A stretch of DNA of 36,301 nucleotides, taken from assembly GCA_002343825.1 (NCBI GenBank), contig DDSL01000124.1, positions 1 to 36,301 of the forward strand, in the 5' to 3' direction. A program made the position numbers and the translations under genes. The notes under the pieces were generated by a model. The model saw only the letters and a program-made list of their open reading frames with translations, had not been told where the DNA came from and ran no database searches. Numbering within the stretch: the stretch's first letter is position 1; each line of letters starts with the position of its first letter. This stretch comes from Chthonomonas sp. UBA2391. Lineage in GTDB: Bacteria; Armatimonadota; Fimbriimonadia; Fimbriimonadales; Fimbriimonadaceae. Below, piece by piece: positions 28,668 through 35,922 of the stretch.

Positions 28668-31103
28668 CTACTCGGCGCGGTCCATTCGGCTCGGGGCACT
28701 GATCCCCAGGAGTCTGAACGTCGAGACCAGGCCAATCCGGGTCGCATCACAAAGCCGAACGCGAGCGCGGCTCAGATCTGGCTCCTCGGGCTGGATCACC
28801 CGGCAGGTGTCATAGAAGCTGTGATAACACCTCGCCAATTCGATGGCGTAGGTCGCCAGGCGGTGGACGCCATAATCCTCCGCTGCCCGGGCAACCTCGT
28901 TCGGCAGATCCAAGATCTTCTTGATCAAGGTCAGCTCCTTCGGATCGCGCAGAACCGAAAGATCCGTATCCTCCGCCGCGACGAACCCTGCGTCGCGAGC
29001 TTTATCGAGGACGCTGCAGATCCGTGCATGGGCATACTGCACATAGAAGACGGGGTTCTCGTCGCTCTGCTTTTCCGCCAGATCAAGGTCGAAGTCGAAC
29101 GTTGTATCGTGGCTGCGCATCAGATAGAAAAACCGCGCGACATCTTTTCCGGCCTCCATTTGGTCCTCTTGGGTGCCGTTCGGCTTGACCTTGGTCCCGA
29201 TCTCGCGCATGAGGTCGATCAGGGCATAGATGTTCCCGTCGCGCTTGCGCATCGGAGCCGGTTTGCCATCTTTCAGGAACCTGACGAGCTGATAGATCTG
29301 CACGTGGAGCCGCTTCCGGGCCAGCGCCAACGCCGCCTGGCAGGCATCCCGCTCGGTCTCATCGCGATACAAAAGGGCATCGATCTCATTCAGCGGACCG
29401 GTGCTGGCCTCGGGCCGATTGACCTGGCCATCAGCGAGCAACATCGCCCCCACCACCGCCGTGAGACGACCGATGTATCCATGGTGATCAGGCCCCAGGA
29501 TGGTGATCAGTCGGTCCGCGTTCTCGGGCCGGTTGAACTTGTCGCGGTGATAGGACACGTCGCTGGCGATGTAGGTCAGGCGGCCATCCCGGCGACGCAA
29601 AACCCGGTCCATATCGTCGGCGAACTTGGTCGAGCGAAGCCAGACGGTCTCTCCCTCGCCTTCGGCGTCATCCTCGCTGGCCTGGGTTTGGGGTTCGCGC
29701 TCGACTTCCTCGATCTTGCTCCCTTTGCCAAGCTTCAGCTTGGTGCGCACAGGTTCATTGTCCGCGACTTGGCTAGATAAGAGCGCCTGGAGCGACTTCT
29801 CGACCTCCCCCGAATCGTGGAGCGACTGCTCACTGAACCAGGTGTCGAACAGCACGCCGAAATTCGCCAGGTCGTCTCGTTGCTTCTCGAGCATTACACT
29901 TTGCGAAAGCTCTTGGATCTCCGAAATGGGCTTGACCGCGTAGTGGTTCCGAAGCGGTTCCGAACCAAGTTTAACTTCACTAGAGGCAATTCTTGCTTCA
30001 AGCGAATCTAAGCTGTCTGCCACACCTAGCGCTTCCTGAGCGAGCTGTAGCTTTTCTGGTTTTAGGACGACTTGCCCCGACCGAATGTTGGTTATGATGG
30101 CCCGAGCCGCTTCCGTTCTGATGAAGTTTCGGCTTGTAGAAAACGAATCATTCGCGCAAGCCTCCATCGCTACCGCCCCGCGTTTCAACCATCCCGAGAG
30201 GTCGTTGGAATAACCGGCCCCCCTTGTCCTAGAAAAAGCCCAGTCAATGCCTCTCTCGGAGACCAAAGGTCCAGTCTCTGAGTCGAGGTAAGCGATAGTG
30301 TCTTCTAGTTCCGCTTGCGAGACGTTAGGCGAGATCTCTAGCATACTGGCAAGAAGGGAATGGCCCCGAAGTACAAGTGGAAATTCACTCAATGCTAAGG
30401 TTTTTTCTTGGCCTGAAATGTGCGCAGCACTGGGATCCCTGTAGGGAATTGTTTCTGCAACCAGTTCAACGTAGTCTCCTTTGTATCCCTTCTCAGGCAG
30501 CGGCTCGCCCAGCAAATGGGCACGGACCGATTCGGCGAAGAGCCGCATCTGCTCGCTGTTCACGCCGTCGTTGATGTAGTACTCGCGGTGGACGGTGTGG
30601 CCGGCGGCCTGCAGCACGTTGCAAAGCGTCGAACCATAGGCCGCGCCCCGACCCGACCCGATCGTGATCGGCCCATTGGGGTTCACCGAGACGAATTCGA
30701 CATTGATCCGCTGCCCGCCCGAACTAGGGGCCGGGAACCAGACGAAATCCCGCTCCTGGACGCTCGCCAGCGCCCGGGTGAGGAGGTCGGGATCGATCCG
30801 CAGGTTGATGAACCCTGGCCCCGCAACTTCAACTTCGGTGAATTCGGGAAAAGCGCGGAGCTTTTCGGCCAGCATCTCACCGAATTCGCGGGGATTCTTG
30901 CCCACGGTCTTGGAGGCGACCATCGCCAGATTGGTCGAAAAGTCCCCATGCTCGGGTTGTTTTGGGTCGAGAATCTCGGGCTGGGGGAGGGGGATGGCGG
31001 GGATCGCGCCGCTTTCTTGCAGGGCCGCAGCCGCGCGCGCGACGAGGTTGCTGAGGGCTTCGCGGATCACAAGGAAAGGAATACCCGGAAAGGGTTCCCC
31101 CAT
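28668..31103 (-). CDS. argS: Arginyl-tRNA synthetase with large insertion and degenerate HIGH motif
   Basis: This encodes 811 residues, against about 550-600 for usual ArgS. The N-terminal Add1 domain, the class I catalytic core (VEFVSVNPNGP, HREYYINDG, YIASDVSYHRDKF, GPDHHGYIGRL), the RKRDGN equivalent of KMSK and the DALR anticodon domain (YVQYAHARICSVL) are all present and in order. Two oddities stand out. The HIGH motif, normally PLHVGHGRG in this subfamily, reads PITIGSGRG (Thr147, Ser150), lacking both histidines. About 180 residues (roughly 225-404) are inserted between YVELVAETIPY and FGVLFDTWFSE. The inserted DNA has about 51% GC by hand count (29941-30420), against about 66% in the 30601-30720 flank. 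It is the only argS in the window, so it is probably functional. GTG at 31070 is an alternative start. Confidence 0.93.
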   Translation of the reverse strand: MGEPFPGIPFLVIREALSNLVARAAAALQESGAIPAIPLPQPEILDPKQPEHGDFSTNLAMVASKTVGKNPREFGEMLAEKLRAFPEFTEVEVAGPGFINLRIDPDLLTRALASVQERDFVWFPAPSSGGQRINVEFVSVNPNGPITIGSGRGAAYGSTLCNVLQAAGHTVHREYYINDGVNSEQMRLFAESVRAHLLGEPLPEKGYKGDYVELVAETIPYRDPSAAHISGQEKTLALSEFPLVLRGHSLLASMLEISPNVSQAELEDTIAYLDSETGPLVSERGIDWAFSRTRGAGYSNDLSGWLKRGAVAMEACANDSFSTSRNFIRTEAARAIITNIRSGQVVLKPEKLQLAQEALGVADSLDSLEARIASSEVKLGSEPLRNHYAVKPISEIQELSQSVMLEKQRDDLANFGVLFDTWFSEQSLHDSGEVEKSLQALLSSQVADNEPVRTKLKLGKGSKIEEVEREPQTQASEDDAEGEGETVWLRSTKFADDMDRVLRRRDGRLTYIASDVSYHRDKFNRPENADRLITILGPDHHGYIGRLTAVVGAMLLADGQVNRPEASTGPLNEIDALLYRDETERDACQAALALARKRLHVQIYQLVRFLKDGKPAPMRKRDGNIYALIDLMREIGTKVKPNGTQEDQMEAGKDVARFFYLMRSHDTTFDFDLDLAEKQSDENPVFYVQYAHARICSVLDKARDAGFVAAEDTDLSVLRDPKELTLIKKILDLPNEVARAAEDYGVHRLATYAIELARCYHSFYDTCRVIQPEEPDLSRARVRLCDATRIGLVSTFRLLGISAPSRMDRAE

Positions 31104-31130
31104 GTCGGGCCCTCGGCCATCCCGACGGCG

Positions 31131-31157
31131 CGGGCCAAGTTTCCTTCTCTTGGCCCG
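31131..31157. other. Hairpin in argS leader
   Basis: CGGGCCAAG (31131-31139) faces CTTGGCCCG (31149-31157): a 9-bp perfect stem with 9-nt loop, 27 nt before the argS ATG on the minus strand. It is not followed by a T-run, so it is more a leader structure than a terminator. A smaller TCGGG/CCCGA stem lies between it and the start codon. Confidence 0.5.
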
Positions 31158-31181
31158 GCCAAGGTCTTTGGCTCTTGCAGA

Positions 31182-31227
31182 AAGAAACTCGCCGGCCCCG
31201 AAGGCGGAGCCGGCGGGCGAGTTTCTT
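31182..31227 (-). terminator. Terminator hairpin overlapping the stop of the small exported protein
   Basis: AAGAAACTCGCC (31182-31193) pairs with GGCGAGTTTCTT (31216-31227), with further GC pairing inside. The right arm contains part of the TAA of the gene ending at 31226. On the minus strand the stem is followed by a T-rich stretch. It separates that gene from argS. Confidence 0.75.
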
Positions 31228-31657
31228 AGAGCTTCAAGTCGACAATTCCGCTGACCCCGACTCCGGGGACGGTCTTAATTCCCTTCAGCACATTCTTGTC
31301 GCTCACGGGGATCATCGCGCGGATGCGGATCTCTTTGCCGAAGAGGTCCATCTCGGGGGAGGCGACGGCCTCGACCTGTTCGACCTGGGCTTTGGTCCCC
31401 ATCACCTGGGCGGCTCCGATGGCCGAGCTCTTGCCCACGCCGACGCTCAAGATCGGGACGACCTTGGTGAACTTGGCGTTGGTGTCGGTGTGCTTGCTGA
31501 GCCGGTTGATGGCCTTGTTGATGTCATCCCCAAACTGGTCCACGGCGGCGCCAACGCCGACGACCTTGATGATCTGCTTGATCTGAGGGGTAGCAACGGT
31601 CAGCAGGGCCATGGAGGCGATAACGGCGATCGAGAGTTGAAGGAAGCGCTTTTTCAT
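31226..31657 (-). CDS. Small exported protein of unknown function
   Basis: This encodes 143 residues from ATG 31657 (MKKRFLQLSIAVIASMALL), giving a clear signal peptide or N-terminal anchor; ATG 31666 would add three residues. The mature part is small and beta-rich, with repeating Val/Gly segments (VVGVGAAVDQF, VVPILSVGVGKS, TVPGVGVSGIVDLKL) and a lysine-rich middle. I do not recognise the family. It ends in a terminator and is separated from the SLH porin by another, so it is probably transcribed alone. Confidence 0.75.
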   Translation of the reverse strand: MKKRFLQLSIAVIASMALLTVATPQIKQIIKVVGVGAAVDQFGDDINKAINRLSKHTDTNAKFTKVVPILSVGVGKSSAIGAAQVMGTKAQVEQVEAVASPEMDLFGKEIRIRAMIPVSDKNVLKGIKTVPGVGVSGIVDLKL

Positions 31658-31734
31658 AGTTGACATGAATAGAGACGCATTCACCCTGAAGACGGTGTCC
31701 TCCACTTGCTGAGAGAAGTAGGCCTCAAAGAGAA

Positions 31735-31764
31735 CGCGGCCCTGGAGAGGACTCCAGGGCCGCG
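31735..31764 (-). terminator. Strong terminator after SLH porin gene
   Basis: CGCGGCCCTGGAG (31735-31747) and CTCCAGGGCCGCG (31752-31764) form a perfect 13-bp stem with a 4-nt loop, followed on the minus strand by TTCTCTTTG. It lies 23 nt downstream of the porin stop, fitting a highly expressed gene. Confidence 0.85.
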
Positions 31765-31787
31765 GGTTTCGCTGATGAACCGAGCGC

Positions 31788-33644
31788 TTAGAAGCGGACG
31801 GTCAGTTGCGAGGTCAGGAAGCCACCGGTGTATCGACCGGGAGCCGCGTTGCCCCAACCACCAGCGTTGGGAACGGTCACCGAACCGTACTCATACGCGA
31901 AGTTGAGCAGGGCGTTGGTGCCGAGGGTGTAGCCCAGACCGAGGCTGGCCCACTTTTGTCGGATGTCTTGACCCGGGAGTTTGACTCGAACATCTTCGTA
32001 ACCGAAGCCGATGGTCCAAGCGTCGTTGAGCTTGTAATCGAGGTTAGCGAGGATGCTTTCGAAGTCGCTGTCCCGCGGGATGCCACCCAAAGGCTCGACG
32101 GTCTGACCGATTTCGGCCGAGGCGCTGAGCTTGACGTTGCTGCCGAAGTTGAAGTAACCAGCTCCGGTGAAGCTTTCGATGTTGGTCGGGTTCCAGTTGG
32201 TCCCGATGCGTCGCCAGTCACCAGCAGCGGCGAAGTCTCGCTGAACCTTTCGGTACTCAGCAGAGAGGCCCCAGTTGCTGGCTTCGTAGCCGGCCTTAGC
32301 AAAGGCGGCTTGATTCAGCCGGTCCATGCCGAGGTTGTTGCCGTTGTGGGTCATGATCGACTTGCTGTAACCAGCATTCACGTTGATCGCGCCGAACTTA
32401 CCGGTTGCATCGAATCCAAGGACGTTCAGTCGGTTGGGAGCGTTGGCAGCCGTGGTGGCGTCGATTTCGTGGTACAGGTAGGCAGCGTTCAGGCGGCCGA
32501 ACGAACCGATGTTGAAGCCGATGACGGCGCCAAGCGTGGTGTCCACGGTGCCGATCGGGTTCAGGTCGGTGTTGTCGCTGGTGTTGCGGTCGCTGTTGCG
32601 TCCGAGGGCCAGGGCGACGTCCACTCCACCGAAGTCGAAGGCGACTTGGGCGCCATCGTGTCGATAGCGGCCGTCATCCCAGCGATCATTCTTGAAGTAG
32701 AGGGTGTTGTCAGCGCGTTGGAAGATGTACGGAGCCACCTTCAGGCCAACTCGACCGACTTCGGCGCTGAACTTGAGGCCAGCCAGGCTGGTGTCAAAAG
32801 TCACAGCCGCTTCGTCGATGCGGAAGTTGCCTTGCACGTTGTCGCTATAGCCGACGGTACCGGGCTGGTTCACGAAGTCGGCGAGGACTCCGCTGTTTCC
32901 AACCGAGTTGACGTTGCCAAACATGTTGCCGTAGGCGATGGTGGCGTGCCAGTCGAGACCGTTGCTGTCGTTGTTATCCTTCAGCTTGACGGCGATTTCG
33001 TGGTACACGTTGAGGTCGCGGCTAAAGCCGGTTTGGGCGTTAGCGCTCTTCTCGTTCACACCGACCAGGCGGCCTTCCTTGTTCATGCCAGCGCGCTTGT
33101 CGCGGCTGTTACCGGCAAAGACCAGGAAGTTGATATCGCCCGAGATGGCGACCGGGAGCTTGACATCTTCGAGAGCCTTGACTCGGCCTTCGAGGGCGCC
33201 CAGGCGCTCCTTCATCTCGTCAACGTCGTTGCCGAGACCGGTCAGTTCGCTTTCGAACTCGTTGACCAGCTTTTGCAGATCGGCCACGTTCACGCCCTTC
33301 AGAGCGTTCACGTCAGCGCGAAGAGCATCGATTTGGCTCTTGAGTTCGGTGTTGTCACCAGCGCTCATGCCTTCGATTTGGTCGCTGAGACCTTCGATCA
33401 TCCGCATCAGGCGGGTGTAGGCAGCGTTGATCGCGATAGCCATTTCATAGCGAGTGGCCAGGCGAGCACCGCGGTAGCGCATGTCGGGATAACCGACGAG
33501 AACGCCTTCGCGCTTAAGATTTTCGAGAGCTTCGTACGCCCAGTGGTTCGACGGGACGTCCGGGAATTGATCTTGGGCCATCGCCGGAGCCACGAGAGTG
33601 GCGCCGAGGGCGATACCCAGCGAGAGCTTGAACAGTCGCTTCAT
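31788..33644 (-). CDS. SLH-domain outer-membrane porin (OM-tethering type)
   Basis: This encodes 618 residues. The signal peptide (MKRLFKLSLGIALGATLVAPAMA) is followed by one SLH domain at about 25-85 (FPDVPSNHWAYEALENLKREGVLVGYPD, RYEMAIAI). A coiled coil follows at about 85-170 (LSDQIEGMS, LKSQIDALRADVNALK, EMKERLGALEGRVKALED), then a beta-barrel of about 450 residues with alternating strands, ending in Phe after LTVR, the BAM recognition signal. Proteins of this design in Deinococcus-Thermus, Thermotogae, Negativicutes and Armatimonadota bind secondary cell-wall polymer with the SLH part and hold the outer membrane. A long 5' leader, a good AAGAAGGA ribosome site and strong terminator suggest an abundant protein. 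Confidence 0.93.
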   Translation of the reverse strand: MKRLFKLSLGIALGATLVAPAMAQDQFPDVPSNHWAYEALENLKREGVLVGYPDMRYRGARLATRYEMAIAINAAYTRLMRMIEGLSDQIEGMSAGDNTELKSQIDALRADVNALKGVNVADLQKLVNEFESELTGLGNDVDEMKERLGALEGRVKALEDVKLPVAISGDINFLVFAGNSRDKRAGMNKEGRLVGVNEKSANAQTGFSRDLNVYHEIAVKLKDNNDSNGLDWHATIAYGNMFGNVNSVGNSGVLADFVNQPGTVGYSDNVQGNFRIDEAAVTFDTSLAGLKFSAEVGRVGLKVAPYIFQRADNTLYFKNDRWDDGRYRHDGAQVAFDFGGVDVALALGRNSDRNTSDNTDLNPIGTVDTTLGAVIGFNIGSFGRLNAAYLYHEIDATTAANAPNRLNVLGFDATGKFGAINVNAGYSKSIMTHNGNNLGMDRLNQAAFAKAGYEASNWGLSAEYRKVQRDFAAAGDWRRIGTNWNPTNIESFTGAGYFNFGSNVKLSASAEIGQTVEPLGGIPRDSDFESILANLDYKLNDAWTIGFGYEDVRVKLPGQDIRQKWASLGLGYTLGTNALLNFAYEYGSVTVPNAGGWGNAAPGRYTGGFLTSQLTVRF

Positions 33645-33781
33645 TTGTGTTTTTCCTTCTTACGTGTCGAGAAGGGACAACCGGAAGCTTCACCAAACGC
33701 CCGTGGCTCATTCGCGCTCTAATCCTCACAACTTTCCTTGAGTTTCCTATGAGAACCAAAGGGCGCGATCCACTGTGGTTC

Positions 33782-33800
33782 AGATCACTTCCTGTGATCT
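33782..33800. other. Stem-loop in 5' leader of SLH porin
   Basis: AGATCAC (33782-33788) pairs perfectly with GTGATCT (33794-33800) around a 5-nt loop. It lies in the roughly 185-nt untranslated leader between the predicted promoter and the porin ATG. It may stabilise the mRNA or bind a regulator. No known riboswitch is recognised in 33645-33830. Confidence 0.45.
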
Positions 33801-33833
33801 TCTCTGTGCAGGAGAGACTCCCACACACTTCCT

Positions 33834-33863
33834 ATTATGGCAAAACTACGGGAAAAGTTGCAA
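33834..33863 (-). promoter_or_regulatory. Promoter of SLH porin gene
   Basis: On the minus strand TTGCAA (33863-33858) is followed after 18 nt by CATAAT (33839-33834). This is the best -35/-10 pair in the window and predicts a leader of about 185 nt. Confidence 0.55.
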
Positions 33864-33900
33864 CGGGCTTCAGGTTTGTTGCCGAAAAACCTAAAGCCCG
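33864..33900. terminator. Second hairpin downstream of zinc-ribbon lipoprotein
   Basis: CGGGCTT-C-AGGTTT (33864-33877) pairs with AAACCT-A-AAGCCCG (33887-33900), 13 bp with one mismatch and a 9-nt loop. It lies just before the porin promoter and may insulate it from upstream transcription. Confidence 0.65.
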
Positions 33901-33910
33901 CCTCGCAAAA

Positions 33911-33926
33911 AGGCCTCTTTCGGCCT
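33911..33926 (-). terminator. Rho-independent terminator of zinc-ribbon lipoprotein gene
   Basis: On the minus strand AGGCC-GAAAGA-GGCCT is followed directly by five T. The left arm overlaps the TGA stop (33926-33928). With the hairpin at 33864-33900 it forms a tandem terminator. Confidence 0.75.
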
Positions 33927-34315
33927 CAATGGTTATGGGTCGCGATGCACGCGTCGCAGAATTTCGCACCGTCGTGATCCTTCAGATCCGCCAGCTTCAT
34001 GTCCTTCTGGCACTGCACGCACTTGCCCATCTCTGCCGCAGCCTCGCCGCCTTCGGCCTCAGCCGTCTTGCTGGCACAGGCCGGACAGACGTTCTTGCCG
34101 TCGATCATCGCCAGCATGCCCTTCTCGACTTCGGTCCCACAGCCGTCGCACTTCGCCTTCTCTTCCGCCGGAGCCGACGCTTGGGTGGCAGGACTCGAGG
34201 CCGCACCGGTCGCAGAACTTTCCGCCGGAGGGGCCTCCGCCGATTCTTGTTTGGCGGCGCATCCGGCCAGAAGGGCCAATGCCGCGATCAGTAAGATCGT
34301 CCAGATTTTATTCAT
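33926..34315 (-). CDS. Lipoprotein with two Cys4 zinc-ribbon modules
   Basis: This encodes 129 residues. The signal peptide ends in the lipobox LAGC (Cys19). A flexible Ala/Ser/Pro/Glu-rich linker (about 20-52) leads to two ribbons: CDGCGTEVEKGM...CPAC and CVQCQKDMKLADL...CDAC, each CxxC-about 20-CxxC. The second ends the protein with IATHNH, adding possible metal ligands. Such a two-ribbon protein outside the cytoplasm is uncommon; it could hold Zn or another thiophilic metal, or act as a thiol buffer. No partner gene is obvious, since both sides carry terminators or promoters. Confidence 0.8.
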   Translation of the reverse strand: MNKIWTILLIAALALLAGCAAKQESAEAPPAESSATGAASSPATQASAPAEEKAKCDGCGTEVEKGMLAMIDGKNVCPACASKTAEAEGGEAAAEMGKCVQCQKDMKLADLKDHDGAKFCDACIATHNH

Positions 34316-34359
34316 TTCTTACACCTAACGAGCTCAAGCTCGCGCCCTTCGGGTCCCGG

Positions 34360-35097
34360 CTACTCTGGCCCAGACCTCGCGAGCTCAATTATACGCCCGC
34401 CTCGGTCCGGAACCACCATAAAACCGGAGCCCTCCTCCCCTAGCCGCGCAACCGTCCACCTCCGAAGGTCGAACGCCATGAGCGCACAGATCATGGCGTC
34501 CAGTTCGTCCTCGTGACGCTTGAGCGCTTGCCCCCTCAATCGCGAAGCATCCTGGTGCAACCGGGGTCCCAGATCCGCCTCCCAGGGATGCAGTCGTTCG
34601 ATCAGGAACTCTTGCAACCGGGCAAAAGCCGCGTCCCGAGTCGCCCGATCTCGGCCCGGCTTGGCTTTGTAGGGCAGGGGCGAATCCAGACCCATCCATT
34701 CGATCAGGCAGACATGGGGGTAGGTCTCAAAGATCCACTTAGGCGCCTCCAATCGGTCCGACCAAGCATCCGAGAACCCGGAGAGGCTCCCTCGAAGAAT
34801 CTCTCCCGCATTCAGACCCCGCTCGCGCAGACCGTTGGCCGTGTGACAGGCGCACTTCTTCTTTGCATAGGCCCGGGCGACGGCCCGCTCGGCGGTGCGC
34901 CCAGGATGAAGGACGATCGGGGCATCTACCGCCACGATCGCCCGATGCCCCTCGAGCTCTGGCCCGAGCCCTGCCCCATCGACGACTCGGTGCTCGATCC
35001 GCGCGCTTCCATCGGGGAAAAGCCAACAGAGCCCGCTGGGGTGCCGGGGACTCCAAGCGAGGTCGATTCCAAGATAAATGGGCTCGCCTTCGGTCAT
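34360..35097 (-). CDS. DUF429 family protein (RNase H-like fold)
   Basis: This encodes 245 residues from ATG 35097 (MTEGEPIYLGIDLAWSP), preceded by an ACAAGG ribosome site; a further in-frame ATG at 35151 is less likely because it would intrude on the divergent promoter. Conserved acidic positions of the DUF429 family are visible: Asp in LGIDLAWS, Asp in AIVAVDAPI, Glu in ETYPH and the pair in DELDAMICAL. Family folding predictions place these as an RNase H-like metal site, so a nuclease is possible but unproven. KKKCACHTANGL resembles the family's substrate loop. It is divergent from the TetR gene with 82 nt between, so TetR may control it. Confidence 0.8.
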   Translation of the reverse strand: MTEGEPIYLGIDLAWSPRHPSGLCWLFPDGSARIEHRVVDGAGLGPELEGHRAIVAVDAPIVLHPGRTAERAVARAYAKKKCACHTANGLRERGLNAGEILRGSLSGFSDAWSDRLEAPKWIFETYPHVCLIEWMGLDSPLPYKAKPGRDRATRDAAFARLQEFLIERLHPWEADLGPRLHQDASRLRGQALKRHEDELDAMICALMAFDLRRWTVARLGEEGSGFMVVPDRGGRIIELARSGPE

Positions 35098-35179
35098 CCT
35101 TGTCCTGTAGCCTACGAGTTTTTCGTCATGGAGTCGTGCAGGCGGTTCCAATTTCAGCCCAATTGATCCAACAATAGAG

Positions 35180-35767
35180 ATGGCAACGCGCGGGACAAAG
35201 ATGGATCGACGGAGCGAGTTACTGCAAAGCGCCTATGAAATCGTGGGGCGGGATGGCCTTGAGGCTCTCCATGCCCGGGCGATTGCGCAAGCCCTGCAGA
35301 TCAACCACGCCACTGTCCACTACTACTTCCCCACCCGCAACGACCTCCTCGGTGCCCTGGTGGATTACGCCGAAGAGCGCTACCTGCGCGATCGCGACCG
35401 CGTCCTCAATTCTCTGACCAGCCCGGTCGAACGCTTACAAGCTGAGGTCGCCCTCTTTGAAGCTTACTGCCGTCCCCAAAGTCGGTTCTTCCGCGTCTGG
35501 GCTTCGCTGTTTGTCGCGGCCCAAGGGAACGATGAGATCCGGCAAAAGCTCAAGCGCTTCAGCCAGGTCTGGGCCGCGCGGTTTTCTGAGAACAAGAACC
35601 TCGCGGGCTACGCGGCCCGCGTGAGTCAGGATCCTTTCACCGATCCCTACCTCTTCTGCGCGACGATGCTGGGGCTGGGCCTCATGGCGCAACTCCACCA
35701 AAACCAAGAAGAGACCAGCGACAAGGTCGACCTCGTCGTCGCCCGCCTTTTCGAAGAACGAGAATAG
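35180..35767 (+). CDS. TetR-family transcriptional regulator
   Basis: This encodes 195 residues from ATG 35180; ATG 35201 seven codons on is also plausible. The N-terminal helix-turn-helix is standard (RRSELLQSAYEIVGRDGLEALHARAIA, recognition helix around NHATVHYYFPTRNDLLGALV). The C-terminal ligand domain (about 70-195) is helical and contains an aromatic-rich stretch (YCRPQSRFFRVWASLFVAAQ). It is probably a repressor of itself and of a neighbour. No efflux pump lies close; the divergent DUF429 gene is the nearest candidate. Confidence 0.9.
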   Translation: MATRGTKMDRRSELLQSAYEIVGRDGLEALHARAIAQALQINHATVHYYFPTRNDLLGALVDYAEERYLRDRDRVLNSLTSPVERLQAEVALFEAYCRPQSRFFRVWASLFVAAQGNDEIRQKLKRFSQVWAARFSENKNLAGYAARVSQDPFTDPYLFCATMLGLGLMAQLHQNQEETSDKVDLVVARLFEERE

Positions 35768-35855
35768 CTTGGTGAGGTGAGTCTCAGTGGACTCGGAGGC
35801 CGGTAAGCACCGATGGAAGAGCAATCGGGGAGTGGTGGCGAAGTTCTCGCCATAA

Positions 35856-35922
35856 AATCTCTCCCATTGCGCCCCCATCGCTCCGCTACTGGTCCCCGAG
35901 ATCCCTTAATCTCTCCCAATGC
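35856..35922. repeat. Imperfect direct repeat around the PEP-CTERM gene end
   Basis: AATCTCTCCCATTGC (35856-35870) recurs with one change at 35908-35922, the second copy overlapping the 3' end of the PEP-CTERM gene. Both are followed by C-rich sequence. The 138-nt gap 35768-35905 holds no gene. Confidence 0.5.

Noticed and set aside
29892..30431. ArgS insertion as an intein
   Set aside because: No N-terminal Cys/Ser splice block, no C-terminal His-Asn plus Cys/Ser/Thr junction and no endonuclease motif were seen.
31131..31157. argS leader hairpin as a T-box riboswitch
   Set aside because: The leader is too short and shows neither the T-box sequence nor an antiterminator-terminator pair with a T-run.
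31806..33722. 638-codon open frame antisense to the SLH porin
   Set aside because: The opposite strand encodes a clear signal peptide, SLH domain, coiled coil and barrel. The antisense product is a repetitive Val/Ala/Asp/Glu-rich shadow caused by codon bias of a highly expressed gene.
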